DNA of 64,000 bases from Ralstonia mannitolilytica (GCF_905397375.1 NZ_CAJPVG010000012.1:62001-126000); one strand, 5' to 3'; shown: positions 35,235-44,244, numbered from the stretch's first letter. Numbers and translations: made by a program. The notes: a model not told the origin generated them from the sequence alone.

Positions 35235-36305
35235 ATGAAACTCACCACAGCACAGCCTGCACGCCATCCGCAGCCGACGACCAAGGCGTTGGCGCTGGCC
35301 TACCTGATGTTCGATCGGCCCGACCTCGAGCGCGCCGAGCGGTTCCTCAATGACTTTGGTCTCGTGACGGTTCAGCGCGACGAGGCGACATTGCTCTTGC
35401 GCGGCACCGGCCCCGCGCCGTTCTGCTATGTCGTGCGCAAGGCGCCAAAGGCCGCCTTTGCCGGCTTCGGCTTGCAGGTGGCCGGACGCGCCGCCTTGGA
35501 TGCCCTGGCGAAACTACCCGGAGCCTCGACCGTGGAGCCGTCGGATTGGCCGGGTGGTGGCGATCGCGTGCGACTCGTCGATCCGTCCGGGTTCCGCGTC
35601 GATGCGATTGCGGGTCAGGCGCAGACAACCGAATTGCCGCACCGTTCACCGTTGCCGCTCAACTCGGCAGACGCCGCCGTGCGCATCAACGCAACGCAGC
35701 GGCCACCCGTGGGCACGCCGGAGGTGATTCGCCTCGGGCATGTCGTCCTGGAGCTGGCCGACTTTCAGGCCACTTGCGCCTGGTACACGCAGCACTTCGG
35801 TTTCATCCCGAGCGACGTGCAGGTGTTGCCCGACGGCTCGCCTGCGGTTGCATTCATGCGGCTGGATCTGGGCGATACGCCGGCCGACCACCACACGCTC
35901 GCGCTGGCGCAGGGCTTTGTGTCGAAGTACAGCCACAGCGCCTTCGAACTGATCGACGCCGATGCCGTCGGCATGGGCCACCGCATGCTGCGCGAGCAGG
36001 GGTGGAAGCACGCCTGGGGGCTGGGCCGGCACATCCTCGGCAGCCAGATTTTCGATTACTGGCAAGACCCGTGGGGCGACAAGCACGAGCACTACTGCGA
36101 CGGTGACCTGTTCACCGCCGATCTGCCCACCGGCATTCACCCCGTCAGCCGCGAGGCCATGTCGCAGTGGGGCCAGGCCATGCCGGCCAGCTTCACCAAG
36201 CCGAAGCTGACACCGGCGGCCATTGCGGCCCTGATCCGCAACCTGCGGCGCAGCCCCGACCTGACGCTGCGCAAGCTCGTCACGCTCGCCCGGCTCTTTG
36301 CCTGA
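35235..36305 (+). CDS. VOC-family extradiol-type dioxygenase
   Basis: A 356-residue protein with two vicinal-oxygen-chelate modules. The C-terminal module has the likely metal ligands: His in LGHVVLELADF, His in KYSHSAFELIDAD, and Glu in DKHEHYCDGD. The N-terminal module (AYLMFDRPDLERAERFLNDFGL) lacks this set, as in BphC-type enzymes. It probably cleaves the catechol made by the upstream hydroxylase next to its diol (meta cleavage). The C-terminal tail of about 60 residues is longer than usual. The stop-to-start distance after the hydroxylase is 10 bp. Confidence 0.88.
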   Translation: MKLTTAQPARHPQPTTKALALAYLMFDRPDLERAERFLNDFGLVTVQRDEATLLLRGTGPAPFCYVVRKAPKAAFAGFGLQVAGRAALDALAKLPGASTVEPSDWPGGGDRVRLVDPSGFRVDAIAGQAQTTELPHRSPLPLNSADAAVRINATQRPPVGTPEVIRLGHVVLELADFQATCAWYTQHFGFIPSDVQVLPDGSPAVAFMRLDLGDTPADHHTLALAQGFVSKYSHSAFELIDADAVGMGHRMLREQGWKHAWGLGRHILGSQIFDYWQDPWGDKHEHYCDGDLFTADLPTGIHPVSREAMSQWGQAMPASFTKPKLTPAAIAALIRNLRRSPDLTLRKLVTLARLFA

Positions 36306-36353
36306 GGCCGCACAAGCGACGTCGGCCGTCATCCATCCAACGCATCGTTCGCC

Positions 36354-37307
36354 ATGTCCATCAATATCGTTCGCTTTGAATACCAGGATCAGACCCAATG
36401 GGGCGTGATCCGCGATACCCGCATCACGCCCGTGCCCGGCACTTATGCCACGACGGGTGACTTGGTTCGCAACACCACGTTTGCTGAGCTTGCTGCGCTG
36501 AGTGGAGAAACACTGCCCGTGTCGGCGGTGAAGCTGCTGTCTCCGGTCACGCGCAACCAGCAGTTCATCTGCCAGGGCGCGAACTACCGCCAGCACATGA
36601 TCGAGTCCGGCATGGACCCGGACGTGAAGACGTACAACATGATCTTCACCAAGGCATCGAGCTGCATCGTCGCGGCCGACAGCGACGTGATCAAACCGAA
36701 GCGCGTGCAGTTTCTCGACTACGAGATCGAGCTTGGCCTGGTGATGCGCAAGGCGATGCATGGGCCAGTCGACGTGACCGAAGACAACCTGCACGAATAT
36801 GTGGCGGGCGCCGTGATCGTGAACGACTATTCCGCGCGCGACGTGCAGATCCCGCAGATGCAGTTCTACAAGGGCAAGTCGTTCCGCACGTTCGGGCCGG
36901 TGGGCCCGTGGCTCACGCTGCTGGAACCGCGCGAGATCCCGGCGCTCCGGAGTCTGCAGCTCAAGCTGACCGTCAACGACAAGCTGCGGCAGAACGACAC
37001 GACGGCCAACCTCGTCTACGGCCCGGCCGAGACGCTGACCGAGCTGTCCCGCGTGCATGACCTCGAAGCAGGCGATCTGCTGGCCACGGGCACGCCGGCG
37101 GGCTGCGCGTTGTCGATTCCCTCGCCGACCAAGCAGAAGATGGCCGCGATGCTGCCCGAGAAGGCGAAGTGGGAGATGTTCCTGAAAGTGCAGGCCGCGC
37201 GCCCTCAGTACCTGAAGCCTGGCGACGTGGTGGAAGCGCGGATCCATTCGGCGGATGGGCGGATCGATCTGGGCATGCAGCGCAATCGCATCGTTGCCGA
37301 GGAGTAA
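36354..37307 (+). CDS. Fumarylacetoacetate hydrolase family protein
   Basis: A 317-residue FAH-fold protein. The metal ligands E124 and E126 lie in DYEIELGLVMRK, with an Asp in VNDYSARDVQ further on, then FYKGKSFRTFGPVGPWL typical of acylpyruvate hydrolases and HpcE-like enzymes. In meta-cleavage routes such proteins hydrolyse or isomerise the ring-opened dienoate. Its place between the extradiol dioxygenase and an acyl-CoA synthetase supports that role here. Hydratase, isomerase and C-C hydrolase activities cannot be told apart by eye. Confidence 0.9.
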   Translation: MSINIVRFEYQDQTQWGVIRDTRITPVPGTYATTGDLVRNTTFAELAALSGETLPVSAVKLLSPVTRNQQFICQGANYRQHMIESGMDPDVKTYNMIFTKASSCIVAADSDVIKPKRVQFLDYEIELGLVMRKAMHGPVDVTEDNLHEYVAGAVIVNDYSARDVQIPQMQFYKGKSFRTFGPVGPWLTLLEPREIPALRSLQLKLTVNDKLRQNDTTANLVYGPAETLTELSRVHDLEAGDLLATGTPAGCALSIPSPTKQKMAAMLPEKAKWEMFLKVQAARPQYLKPGDVVEARIHSADGRIDLGMQRNRIVAEE

Positions 37308-37312
37308 GCGCC

Positions 37313-39253
37313 ATGTCCGGTTTTTCCAGCCTGCAGGACGTGGAAGCCGCGGAAGGGCAGGGTCTTCCGCCCGATCTTCCGTCGAGCACCTACGAAATGA
37401 TCCGTCGCGGCGCCAGCCTGAATCCGCAGGCGCCGGCATTGAGCTTCTTTCTGAGCGTCAATGACCACCGCACCCCGCAGACGTGGAGCTACGCGGCGCT
37501 TCTTGAACGCATCACGCAGACGGCCAATTTCTTCGACAGCATCGGCGTCAAGAAAGACAGCGTGATCGCGTTTGTGCTGCCCAACCTGCCGGAAACACAT
37601 TTCGTGATCTGGGGCGGCCAGGCGGCCGGCATCGTCGCAGCGTTCAATCCGCTGCTCGAAGGGCCCGCGCTGGCCGAGCTGCTCAATGCCGCCGGTGCGT
37701 CGGTGCTGGTCACGTTGGCACCGTTTCCCGGCACCGATACGTGGGTCAAGTTGCAGCCGCACTTGCCCGCCATCAAGAGCCTGCGGCACCTGGTGCTGGT
37801 CAACCTGGCCGACCGCGTGCATGGCGCAGCGCAATGTGCCGCGCAGATCCAGAAGAACGAAGTGCTGCGCTTGCTGGGCCCGCAGGGCGTGCATGGTGCA
37901 GTCCCGATGTCAGTGCGCGTCCACGATTTCAACAGCGCGATCCAGGCGCAGCGTGCAGACGGCCTGAACAGCCGACGGCACATTGCTGCGCACGATGCGT
38001 CTTCGTACTTCTGCACCGGCGGCACCACGGGCTTGCCGAAGATCGCGATGCGCACGCATGGCAATGAAGTTGCCAACGCGTGGAGCACGGCGCAGGTGTT
38101 GGGCGAAGGCATCGGCCCCGGCAAGGTGGTGTTTTGCGGCTTGCCGTTGTTCCATGTGAACGGCGTTCTGGTGACCGGGCTGCTGCCGTTTTCCAGGGGC
38201 GCGCATGTCGTGCTCGGCACGCCACAAGGCTATCGCGGCGAGGGCGTGATCCAGCGCTTCTGGGAGATCGTGGAGCACCACCGCGTGAACTTCTTCAGCG
38301 GCGTGCCGACGCTCTACGCTTCGCTGTTGCAGGTGCCCGTTGGAGAGCGCGATGTTCGATCGCTCGAATACGGCCTCTGCGGCGCCGCGCCCATGCCGGT
38401 CGAAGTCTTTCGCCGCTTCCAGGAGCAGACCGGCATCAAGATTCTCGAAGGGTATGGGCTGACAGAGGCGACCTGCGTGAGCAGCGTCAACCCGCCCATG
38501 GGCGAGCGCCGTCTTGGCTCCATCGGCCTGCGCGTGCCCATGCAGCCGATGAAGACCGTCGTGCTGGACGAGGGCGGCACGTACATGCGGGATTGCGCGG
38601 TAGACGAGGTGGGCGTGGTGCTGGTGTCGGGCCCCAACGTCTTTTCGGGCTACCGCCAGGCCGCGCAGAACGAGGGACTCTGGATCGATACGGGCGATGG
38701 CCGGCGGTGGCTCAATACCGGCGACCTGGCTCGGCAGGATGAACAGGGCTACTTCTGGCTCACGGGCCGCAAGAAGGAGCTGATCATCCGCGGCGGTCAC
38801 AACATCGATCCGCAGACCATTGAAGCGCCGCTGCATCGTCACCCCGCCGTGCAGATTGCCGCCGCCGTCGGGCGCCCGGATGTGCATGCGGGCGAGCTGC
38901 CGGTTGCCTACGTGCAGCTGCGCGCCGGTGCGTCCGCCACCGAAGCCGATCTGCTCGCCTTCCTGAAGGCCGAAATTGCCGAACGTGCGGCGCTGCCCCG
39001 GCAGGTCAACATCATTGAAGCCATGCCCCTGACCGCCGTGGGCAAGATCTTCAAGCCCGCACTCAAGCACCGCGAAACGCGCGAAGCGCTGTCTGCTGCC
39101 CTCAAGGATGCGGGTATCGCATTTGAGGCGCTGGAGGTGGCGGAAGACAAGTCCAGAGGTCTCGTTGCGTCGGTCAAGCTCGACGCCTGCGCATCGATTG
39201 CCACCGCACGTGAAGTGCTTGGACGTTTCCCATTTCCCTTTTCCATCAATTGA
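37313..39253 (+). CDS. AMP-binding acyl-CoA synthetase
   Basis: A 646-residue ANL-superfamily ligase. The P-loop TGGTTGLPK is at about residues 235-243, followed by IAMRTHGN. GYGLTEAT is the adenine-binding motif, NTGDLARQDEQGYFWLTGRKK the hinge region, and K578 (AVGKIFKP) the adenylation lysine. It activates a carboxylic acid to its CoA ester via an acyl-AMP. The last 60 residues are an extra tail (LEVAEDKSRG...). It lies five bases after the FAH stop, with GGAG at the start. It may activate the acid released by ring cleavage, or the parent acid before attack. Confidence 0.92.
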   Translation: MSGFSSLQDVEAAEGQGLPPDLPSSTYEMIRRGASLNPQAPALSFFLSVNDHRTPQTWSYAALLERITQTANFFDSIGVKKDSVIAFVLPNLPETHFVIWGGQAAGIVAAFNPLLEGPALAELLNAAGASVLVTLAPFPGTDTWVKLQPHLPAIKSLRHLVLVNLADRVHGAAQCAAQIQKNEVLRLLGPQGVHGAVPMSVRVHDFNSAIQAQRADGLNSRRHIAAHDASSYFCTGGTTGLPKIAMRTHGNEVANAWSTAQVLGEGIGPGKVVFCGLPLFHVNGVLVTGLLPFSRGAHVVLGTPQGYRGEGVIQRFWEIVEHHRVNFFSGVPTLYASLLQVPVGERDVRSLEYGLCGAAPMPVEVFRRFQEQTGIKILEGYGLTEATCVSSVNPPMGERRLGSIGLRVPMQPMKTVVLDEGGTYMRDCAVDEVGVVLVSGPNVFSGYRQAAQNEGLWIDTGDGRRWLNTGDLARQDEQGYFWLTGRKKELIIRGGHNIDPQTIEAPLHRHPAVQIAAAVGRPDVHAGELPVAYVQLRAGASATEADLLAFLKAEIAERAALPRQVNIIEAMPLTAVGKIFKPALKHRETREALSAALKDAGIAFEALEVAEDKSRGLVASVKLDACASIATAREVLGRFPFPFSIN

Positions 39254-39413
39254 AGTGCGGATGCGCCAGCGTTGTGGCGCATCGAAACGAAGGAGGAATT
39301 CCTCGCCCGCCCACCGTCGCATCCAATGTCGCATGAGCGGGTGAAGTGCCCCGCGCCGCATCACGGCGCATTCCAGCAGTTGCAGTCCCTACATTAAAAA
39401 AAACGGAGACAAC

Positions 39414-40139
39414 ATGAAGACCACACGCGCGGCAATGCTCTTGTCGCTCGCGGCGACCTCGCTCGCCCATGCGCAGTCGGCAGGGCAGTGGGTCGTCAAC
39501 ACGGGCTGGGTGCATCTCGCCCCTCAGGATTCCAGCCAACCGCTGACGGTGAATGCGCTCGGGCAATCGGCCGTGGTGCCGGGCAGCGGGTCCACGCTGG
39601 CCAACGCCAATACCTTTGCGCTCACCACGCGGTATTTCGTCACTGACCATGTAGCGTTGGAAACGGTGTTCGGCATTCCGCCCAAGCTGCACCTGCGCGG
39701 CACCGGATCGCTGGCGGCGGTCGGCGAAATGGGCACCGCACGGGCGTGGAGCCCGGCCGTGCAACTGCAATACCACTTTGGTGACCCGGATGCGCGCCTG
39801 AGGCCGTATCTTGGCGCGGGGCTGGCCTATGTGTGGTATCGGGATATCGAGTTGAGCCGGCCGCTGGCAACGGGGCGGATTCTCGCCTCGCCCACCACGG
39901 GCTCCATGCTGGTCGGCCCGACCACGGCATCGCTGAGCAAGTCGTTCGCGCCCCTCGTCAATGCCGGGTTGACGTACAACCTCGACGCACATTGGTCGAT
40001 CGGCGCATCGCTGTCGTATATGTGGCTGTCCACCAAGACCACGCTGACGACGCAAGCGCCGGTGGGCACCGTGACAACGACGACGAAGGTGAGGATCAAC
40101 CCGTTGGCGAGCTTTCTGTCGGTGGGGTATCGGTTCTAA
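39414..40139 (+). CDS. OmpW family outer membrane protein
   Basis: A 241-residue outer membrane beta-barrel. The signal peptide (MKTTRAAMLLSLAATSLAHA) precedes QSAGQWVVNTGWVHLAPQDSS. ALTTRYFVTDHVALETVFGIPP, YLGAGLAYVWY and the C-terminal FLSVGYRF (ending in Phe) are OmpW-like. OmpW and its AlkL relatives carry small hydrophobic molecules into the cell, a good match for the aromatic operon immediately upstream. GGAG precedes the ATG, and 160 bp separate it from the acyl-CoA synthetase, enough for a promoter of its own. Confidence 0.88.
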   Translation: MKTTRAAMLLSLAATSLAHAQSAGQWVVNTGWVHLAPQDSSQPLTVNALGQSAVVPGSGSTLANANTFALTTRYFVTDHVALETVFGIPPKLHLRGTGSLAAVGEMGTARAWSPAVQLQYHFGDPDARLRPYLGAGLAYVWYRDIELSRPLATGRILASPTTGSMLVGPTTASLSKSFAPLVNAGLTYNLDAHWSIGASLSYMWLSTKTTLTTQAPVGTVTTTTKVRINPLASFLSVGYRF

Positions 40140-40737
40140 AACGGGGGGAGGCGCAAAAGGCATGCGGCACGGGAGCCATACGCCTTCACGGCTGACCCGA
40201 GGTAGCGGGATTGCAGGCATGCGTCGGGTGCCCACCTTGCGGGTTGGCATTCCGGCTCGACGCGGGAATGCGCCGGACCGGCAGCGGCCAACCCGGCCCC
40301 GTCGCCCCACGTCGTCCTCTCGCAGAGCGCCGAGTGTCACGGTGTTGATTGCGTATGCCGATGTCAAACGTCCGATGTTGACCGTCCAACATCGGCGCGC
40401 AACCGTCGAACAGTGGCGCGCGGCCCTCAGAGGCCCGAACGCGGCCCAAAAACATCCGACCCATCGGAGCTTCGAGGGCCGAGCTTCGCCGTCAAAGACT
40501 TGACGTTGACCTGTTGAGGCTGAAGCGCCACCGTCTGGGGCTCGAAGGCGGCTGTCGGAGGTCGAACATGTCGAGCTTGAAGAGCGGAAGGCGAATGTTT
40601 GAGGTGCGTCTTCCACCGGCTGAAGGTCGATGCCGGATGTTGGAGGGCCATGTTCCGGCGTCAGAGGCTCGTGTGCGGGGTTAGACCCGGCTTCGCAACA
40701 CAGGCTTCAAAGCAATCGCACCGGAGCGCCAGAAACG
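40140..40737. other. Long non-coding gap containing the 21-bp repeat tract
   Basis: About 600 bp between ompW and an OmpR-type regulator gene. Several frames stay open on both strands, but none starts well or resembles a protein family. Its main feature is the 21-bp periodic tract described separately. No terminator with a T-run is visible after ompW. Confidence 0.5.
40345..40668. repeat. Degenerate 21-bp tandem repeat tract
   Basis: On the plus strand a GAGG/GAAC/GAAG-like core, often preceded by GTC or TT, recurs every 21 bp (occasionally 22). Cores lie at 40366, 40387, 40408, 40430, 40474, 40495, 40516, 40537, 40558, 40579, 40601, 40622, 40643 and 40664. Read on the minus strand, one frame shows seven-residue periodicity (FDGCAPM, LDGQHRT, FDIGIRN). 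Units have diverged strongly, so this is an old minisatellite or decayed heptad-coding DNA. Confidence 0.6.
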
Positions 40738-41475
40738 CTACGCACGGAGGGCGTAAGGCAGTGCCGGTACAAATTCCTCGCCGCTCTGGACCAAATAGCG
40801 CTCAAGCCGATAGCCGACGTTGTAGACCCCGCGCAGGACTACGCCATTGTCTTCATACAGCCCGAGTTTGGTCCGCAGCCGCGATACATGGGTGTCGATG
40901 GTCCGCGTCATCAGTGGAGCAGTGCGCCCCCAGGCCAACGCAAAGATCTGGCTGCGTGACAGGGTGCGATCGATGTTGGTAAACAGCAGCAGCGCAAGGC
41001 GCGTCTCTATGTCGGTCAGGTCGGCAGGAATACCGTGCACCCGAACCATGCGTCGCAAGGGCATGACGTCGAACGCGCCCACGGTAAAGCTGGCCTGGTG
41101 CATGCGGGCGGGATACACGCGTCGCAATAGCGCCGTGACGCGGGCTGAGAACGCCAGTGCTCCGGTTGGCATTTCCACATAGTCGTCTGCCCCACCGTCA
41201 AGCAGGCGGGCGATGGCAAGCTGGTCTGGTTTGCTGCCGTAGATCAGAGCCGGGACAGTCTGGAGAGCGCGTGAGCGCAGGAACGTCAGCGCTTCAAGAA
41301 TGTCCGCATGATCTGCGTTGTCATGCAAGACAACAAGATCGTACGAAGCCTGATGAAGGGTGCTGACAAGCGCTTCCAGCGTTGTCAAGCGAACAACCTC
41401 GTGGCCGAGGTGCCTCAAGGTGCTTTCCACCCAATCTCCGTCGTTCGATGCGGAATGGACGAGCGCGATGTGCAT
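40738..41475 (-). CDS. OmpR/PhoB-type regulator with a degenerate receiver domain
   Basis: A 245-residue protein with a receiver-like fold (residues 1-115) and a C-terminal winged helix (about 135-230, RTIDTHVSRLRTKLG and GVYNVGYRLE). The phospho-acceptor position is H51, with D52 next to it (DLVVLHDNAD). The acidic pair near the N-terminus is replaced by VHSASND. The conserved lysine is missing (DDYVEMP). Phosphorylation-independent function is therefore likely. It follows another degenerate OmpR-type gene and the fimbrial operon on the same strand, so it may tune fimbrial or adhesin expression. Confidence 0.88.
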   Translation of the reverse strand: MHIALVHSASNDGDWVESTLRHLGHEVVRLTTLEALVSTLHQASYDLVVLHDNADHADILEALTFLRSRALQTVPALIYGSKPDQLAIARLLDGGADDYVEMPTGALAFSARVTALLRRVYPARMHQASFTVGAFDVMPLRRMVRVHGIPADLTDIETRLALLLFTNIDRTLSRSQIFALAWGRTAPLMTRTIDTHVSRLRTKLGLYEDNGVVLRGVYNVGYRLERYLVQSGEEFVPALPYALRA

Positions 41476-41563
41476 AGAAATTCCTGATGTGAATCGGGCG
41501 TGCTATCCGGAAGCCGCTAGCCGTTGGCGATGATGTCGACGGTGTCGATGTCGGCATGCCGAG

Positions 41564-42349
41564 TTACCGACCCAGAGTCAGCGCCTCGCCTTCTCTGCCG
41601 GTGTATTCGAATGTCGCGCCATCGGTGGGTTCGAGGTCCTCAGCCGGAGAGAATCGATATCCGCCGGATCGCACGGTCTGCACCCATCCCTCGGAGTGGG
41701 TGCCTTCGAGCGCCATGCGCAGCTTGCGTATGTGCACATCCACCGTACGTTTTCCGATGCAGAGGCAGTTGCCCCAGACCTGCGCCAACAGTTCTTCTCG
41801 TGAGTGCACGCGCCGCGGGTTGGCTACGAGAAAGCGCAGCAGCCGGAAGGCAATGGGGCTGAGCACAATCCTTCGGGGGCCGAGTTCGGTTTGTGCAGTC
41901 ACGGAATGCGACATCGCGTGCAGTTGGAGACTGTGCATTCGGCTTTCCAGCTCCGTTGCAACCCAGCCGCTGCGCCGTAGAAGCGCACGGATGCGGGCGT
42001 GCAGCTCTCCCGCGTGACACTGTCCGCTCCAGACCTCATCGGCACCCGCATCGAAGGCTGAGATACGTGCTGCGGGTGTGGCGTCGCGCACTGCGGCGAT
42101 CACCGGCAGCCGGGCGGTGTGCGCATTGGAACGCAGAGAACGCAGGTCGCGAAGTGCTTCTTCATCGATTGCGCCGAGCGACAAAAGGACAACGTCGGCC
42201 TTCGCAGTGATGACGGCCGCGTGTGCGCCTGTCGGGTCATTGACGTGCGTTGTGCTGTAGCCGCCTTCGCGCAGCGCCGCTATCACGCGATCGAGCCACC
42301 AGCGATCAGTCCCGACGACGAGCGTCCGAACAGCCCATGCCTGATTCAT
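41564..42349 (-). CDS. OmpR/PhoB-type regulator with a degenerate receiver domain (second)
   Basis: A 261-residue protein with an N-terminal receiver-like domain and a C-terminal winged helix (PIAFRLLRFLVANPRRVHSREELL, TVDVHIRKLRMALEG, TVRSGGYRF). The phospho-acceptor position is S57 (DVVLLSLGAID). The conserved lysine region reads GADEVWSGQ, without lysine. Like its neighbour it probably does not use aspartyl phosphorylation. It lies 144 bp after the fimbrial tip gene and 88 bp before the other regulator on the same strand. DNA binding is expected; target and signal are unknown. Confidence 0.88.
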   Translation of the reverse strand: MNQAWAVRTLVVGTDRWWLDRVIAALREGGYSTTHVNDPTGAHAAVITAKADVVLLSLGAIDEEALRDLRSLRSNAHTARLPVIAAVRDATPAARISAFDAGADEVWSGQCHAGELHARIRALLRRSGWVATELESRMHSLQLHAMSHSVTAQTELGPRRIVLSPIAFRLLRFLVANPRRVHSREELLAQVWGNCLCIGKRTVDVHIRKLRMALEGTHSEGWVQTVRSGGYRFSPAEDLEPTDGATFEYTGREGEALTLGR

Positions 42350-42493
42350 CTTTGACCTCGAATGACGATCTGACGCGACCAGAAAGACGGCGCCATTCTG
42401 TGCATCGCAATTGGACGGATACGATCCCGTGCGTAGCCCGCCGGGCTGCGTTCTACGTGGGGGTGCGTTGTTTTCACTGCTTGTCGACTCGCG

Positions 42494-43510
42494 CTAGTCG
42501 TACAGAATCTGAACGGTGACCACGGCCGTGAACGGCCCGATCTTCGGGGCGCCCAGCGGCTTGAGCGTTGCCGTCATCGGCACATCGATGTAGGTGTCCG
42601 ATGGCGAAAACGTGGCCAGCGAAAACGGCTCGCCGATCGGAAGCATCTTGCCGGTCCGGTCCTGGATGCTGATGCCGAAGCGGCTGTCAGCCGATGGCAG
42701 CACGAGCCCATCTTGCAGCGGGTTCGACGTCTGGAAATAGCCATTGATCTTGACCGAGGTTGTGCACTGCTGCTTGGTCAGCGCGAGGCTGAACGGCCGG
42801 GTCGGGGCCGTGGGCGAAAAGCCTGTCGGTGTGGCTTGAACCTGTCCGAAGTCGACGATGCCGGGCTCCGGTGTGACCGTGACATCGACAATGCACGGCG
42901 TCGGCTTCAGGTTCTCCAGCCCGCTCAGGATGTATTGGAAGCTCGTATTACAGCAGTTCAAACCGCGTGCGCCGTCGAACTGGAACACGGGATAGGTGTC
43001 CTGCGGCACGCCCGTCCACGTGCCGCGCTTCCTGACGACGACTTGATACGTGATGCTGACCGGCACTTTGGGGCACAGGCCTGCATCGAAATCCGCGGTC
43101 GTACACACGGGCACGATGTCGCCCGTCGGCACGCCGGTGCCCACTTGGTTGCTGGCTCCGAAGTGGTCGACGCCCTTGTAGCGGATACCGATCTCCAGAC
43201 CCCAGGCAGCGGGGTCCATGTTGGCGGGATTGGCGTAGAAGAAGACGGGGTCCTCCCACGACACGCCGGCACGCAGATCCTTGTAGCAGTAGCCGGTCGT
43301 CGTGCGCGTGGGCGATATCCAGATGATGTAGCCGTCTGGCGCGTTGACAGGATACGTTTGCACGGAGCCGATCGGCTCGACAAACTTGTCGGCACCACCG
43401 GAAGCGACGCAGCGCATGGCCATCGCCGATTGCGATCCGAGCACACAAGCCAGTGCAAGCATGGCTTGGAAAGCGAGCTTCGCCACGAACCGTTGAGCAG
43501 ACGTCGTCAT
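42494..43510 (-). CDS. Fimbrial tip adhesin-like protein
   Basis: A 338-residue exported protein with signal peptide (ALACVLGSQSAMA), a Cys-containing N-terminal domain (residues about 40-210, with CYKD, VCTT, LCPK, LNCC) and a C-terminal pilin-like domain (VTVTPEPGIVDFGQVQA) ending AVVTVQILYD with the penultimate tyrosine needed for chaperone binding. This two-domain plan fits a tip adhesin. The N-terminal domain matches no lectin I know. The ATG at 43510 overlaps the chaperone stop (ATGA), supporting this start over the upstream GTG. It is the last structural gene of the operon. Confidence 0.82.
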   Translation of the reverse strand: MTTSAQRFVAKLAFQAMLALACVLGSQSAMAMRCVASGGADKFVEPIGSVQTYPVNAPDGYIIWISPTRTTTGYCYKDLRAGVSWEDPVFFYANPANMDPAAWGLEIGIRYKGVDHFGASNQVGTGVPTGDIVPVCTTADFDAGLCPKVPVSITYQVVVRKRGTWTGVPQDTYPVFQFDGARGLNCCNTSFQYILSGLENLKPTPCIVDVTVTPEPGIVDFGQVQATPTGFSPTAPTRPFSLALTKQQCTTSVKINGYFQTSNPLQDGLVLPSADSRFGISIQDRTGKMLPIGEPFSLATFSPSDTYIDVPMTATLKPLGAPKIGPFTAVVTVQILYD

Positions 43511-44244
43511 GGCTGCGCGCTCCGGCACGTTGCGCCGTCGCAGGTGTACTTGACGGCGTTCTGTCCACCCCAGTCGTTCATATGAGAGACGTACAGCGTG
43601 GCCGGCAGCGCGCCGGAGAAATCAGCTTCAGCGGTGGCCTTGGGCGCGACCATGACCGCATCGAACTTCAGCGTCTTTTTCTCTTCACCCGCAGCAAGCT
43701 CCACCACCGTGATGTGAAGAGGCGTCGGGTTGTCGAGCACCAACTTATGGCGTGATGCGTCGAGCCGCAGCGTCATCGGCAGAGACGGATCGTCTTCGGG
43801 CTTGGGTTGCACGCCCTTGGGCCGGTAGAACAGTTTGATCTTCGAGTGCAGTGCGATCTGGATCGCATTCTGCGCGTCCGTCTTGGGCGGAATCTCCCTC
43901 ACGTTCAGATAGAAGACCGATTCCCGGTCCGTCGGCAGCATATCGCCGGGCAGCTTCACGATGCGGAGGATGTTGCGCTCGTTCGGTTCAATGCGCTGCA
44001 GCGGAGGCAGCACCATGAAAGGCGAGGTGATGCGCTTGCCTGCAGCGTCCTCGATCCACGACTGGACCACGTAGGGATACTTCTCGCTCTTGTTGGCGAC
44101 GGTCAGGCTTTCCGATTGCGACTCGGCGTTGTAGATGATGCGTGTGCGGTCCGGAACGACCGCCGCGTGCACCGGTGAGCAAAGCTGCATCAGGATGCTC
44201 AGGCCTGCGAAGTACGGGATGGGGGCGAAAGCGGATCGGATCAT
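43507..44244 (-). CDS. Periplasmic fimbrial chaperone (PapD family)
   Basis: A 245-residue chaperone with signal peptide ending SPVHA and two Ig-like domains. The signature DRESVFYLNVREIPPK, including the family's conserved region, is at about residues 106-121. TRIIYNAESQSESLTVAN and PYVVQSWIED carry the subunit-docking strands. It donates a beta strand to fimbrial subunits and delivers them to the usher. Its start overlaps the usher stop and its stop overlaps the adhesin start, so the genes are translationally coupled. Confidence 0.94.
   Translation of the reverse strand: MIRSAFAPIPYFAGLSILMQLCSPVHAAVVPDRTRIIYNAESQSESLTVANKSEKYPYVVQSWIEDAAGKRITSPFMVLPPLQRIEPNERNILRIVKLPGDMLPTDRESVFYLNVREIPPKTDAQNAIQIALHSKIKLFYRPKGVQPKPEDDPSLPMTLRLDASRHKLVLDNPTPLHITVVELAAGEEKKTLKFDAVMVAPKATAEADFSGALPATLYVSHMNDWGGQNAVKYTCDGATCRSAQP

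Noticed and set aside
39246..40616. A 456-codon minus-strand frame covering ompW and the repeat tract
   Set aside because: Most is antisense to ompW; the rest follows the 21-bp repeat. No domain or ribosome site is visible.
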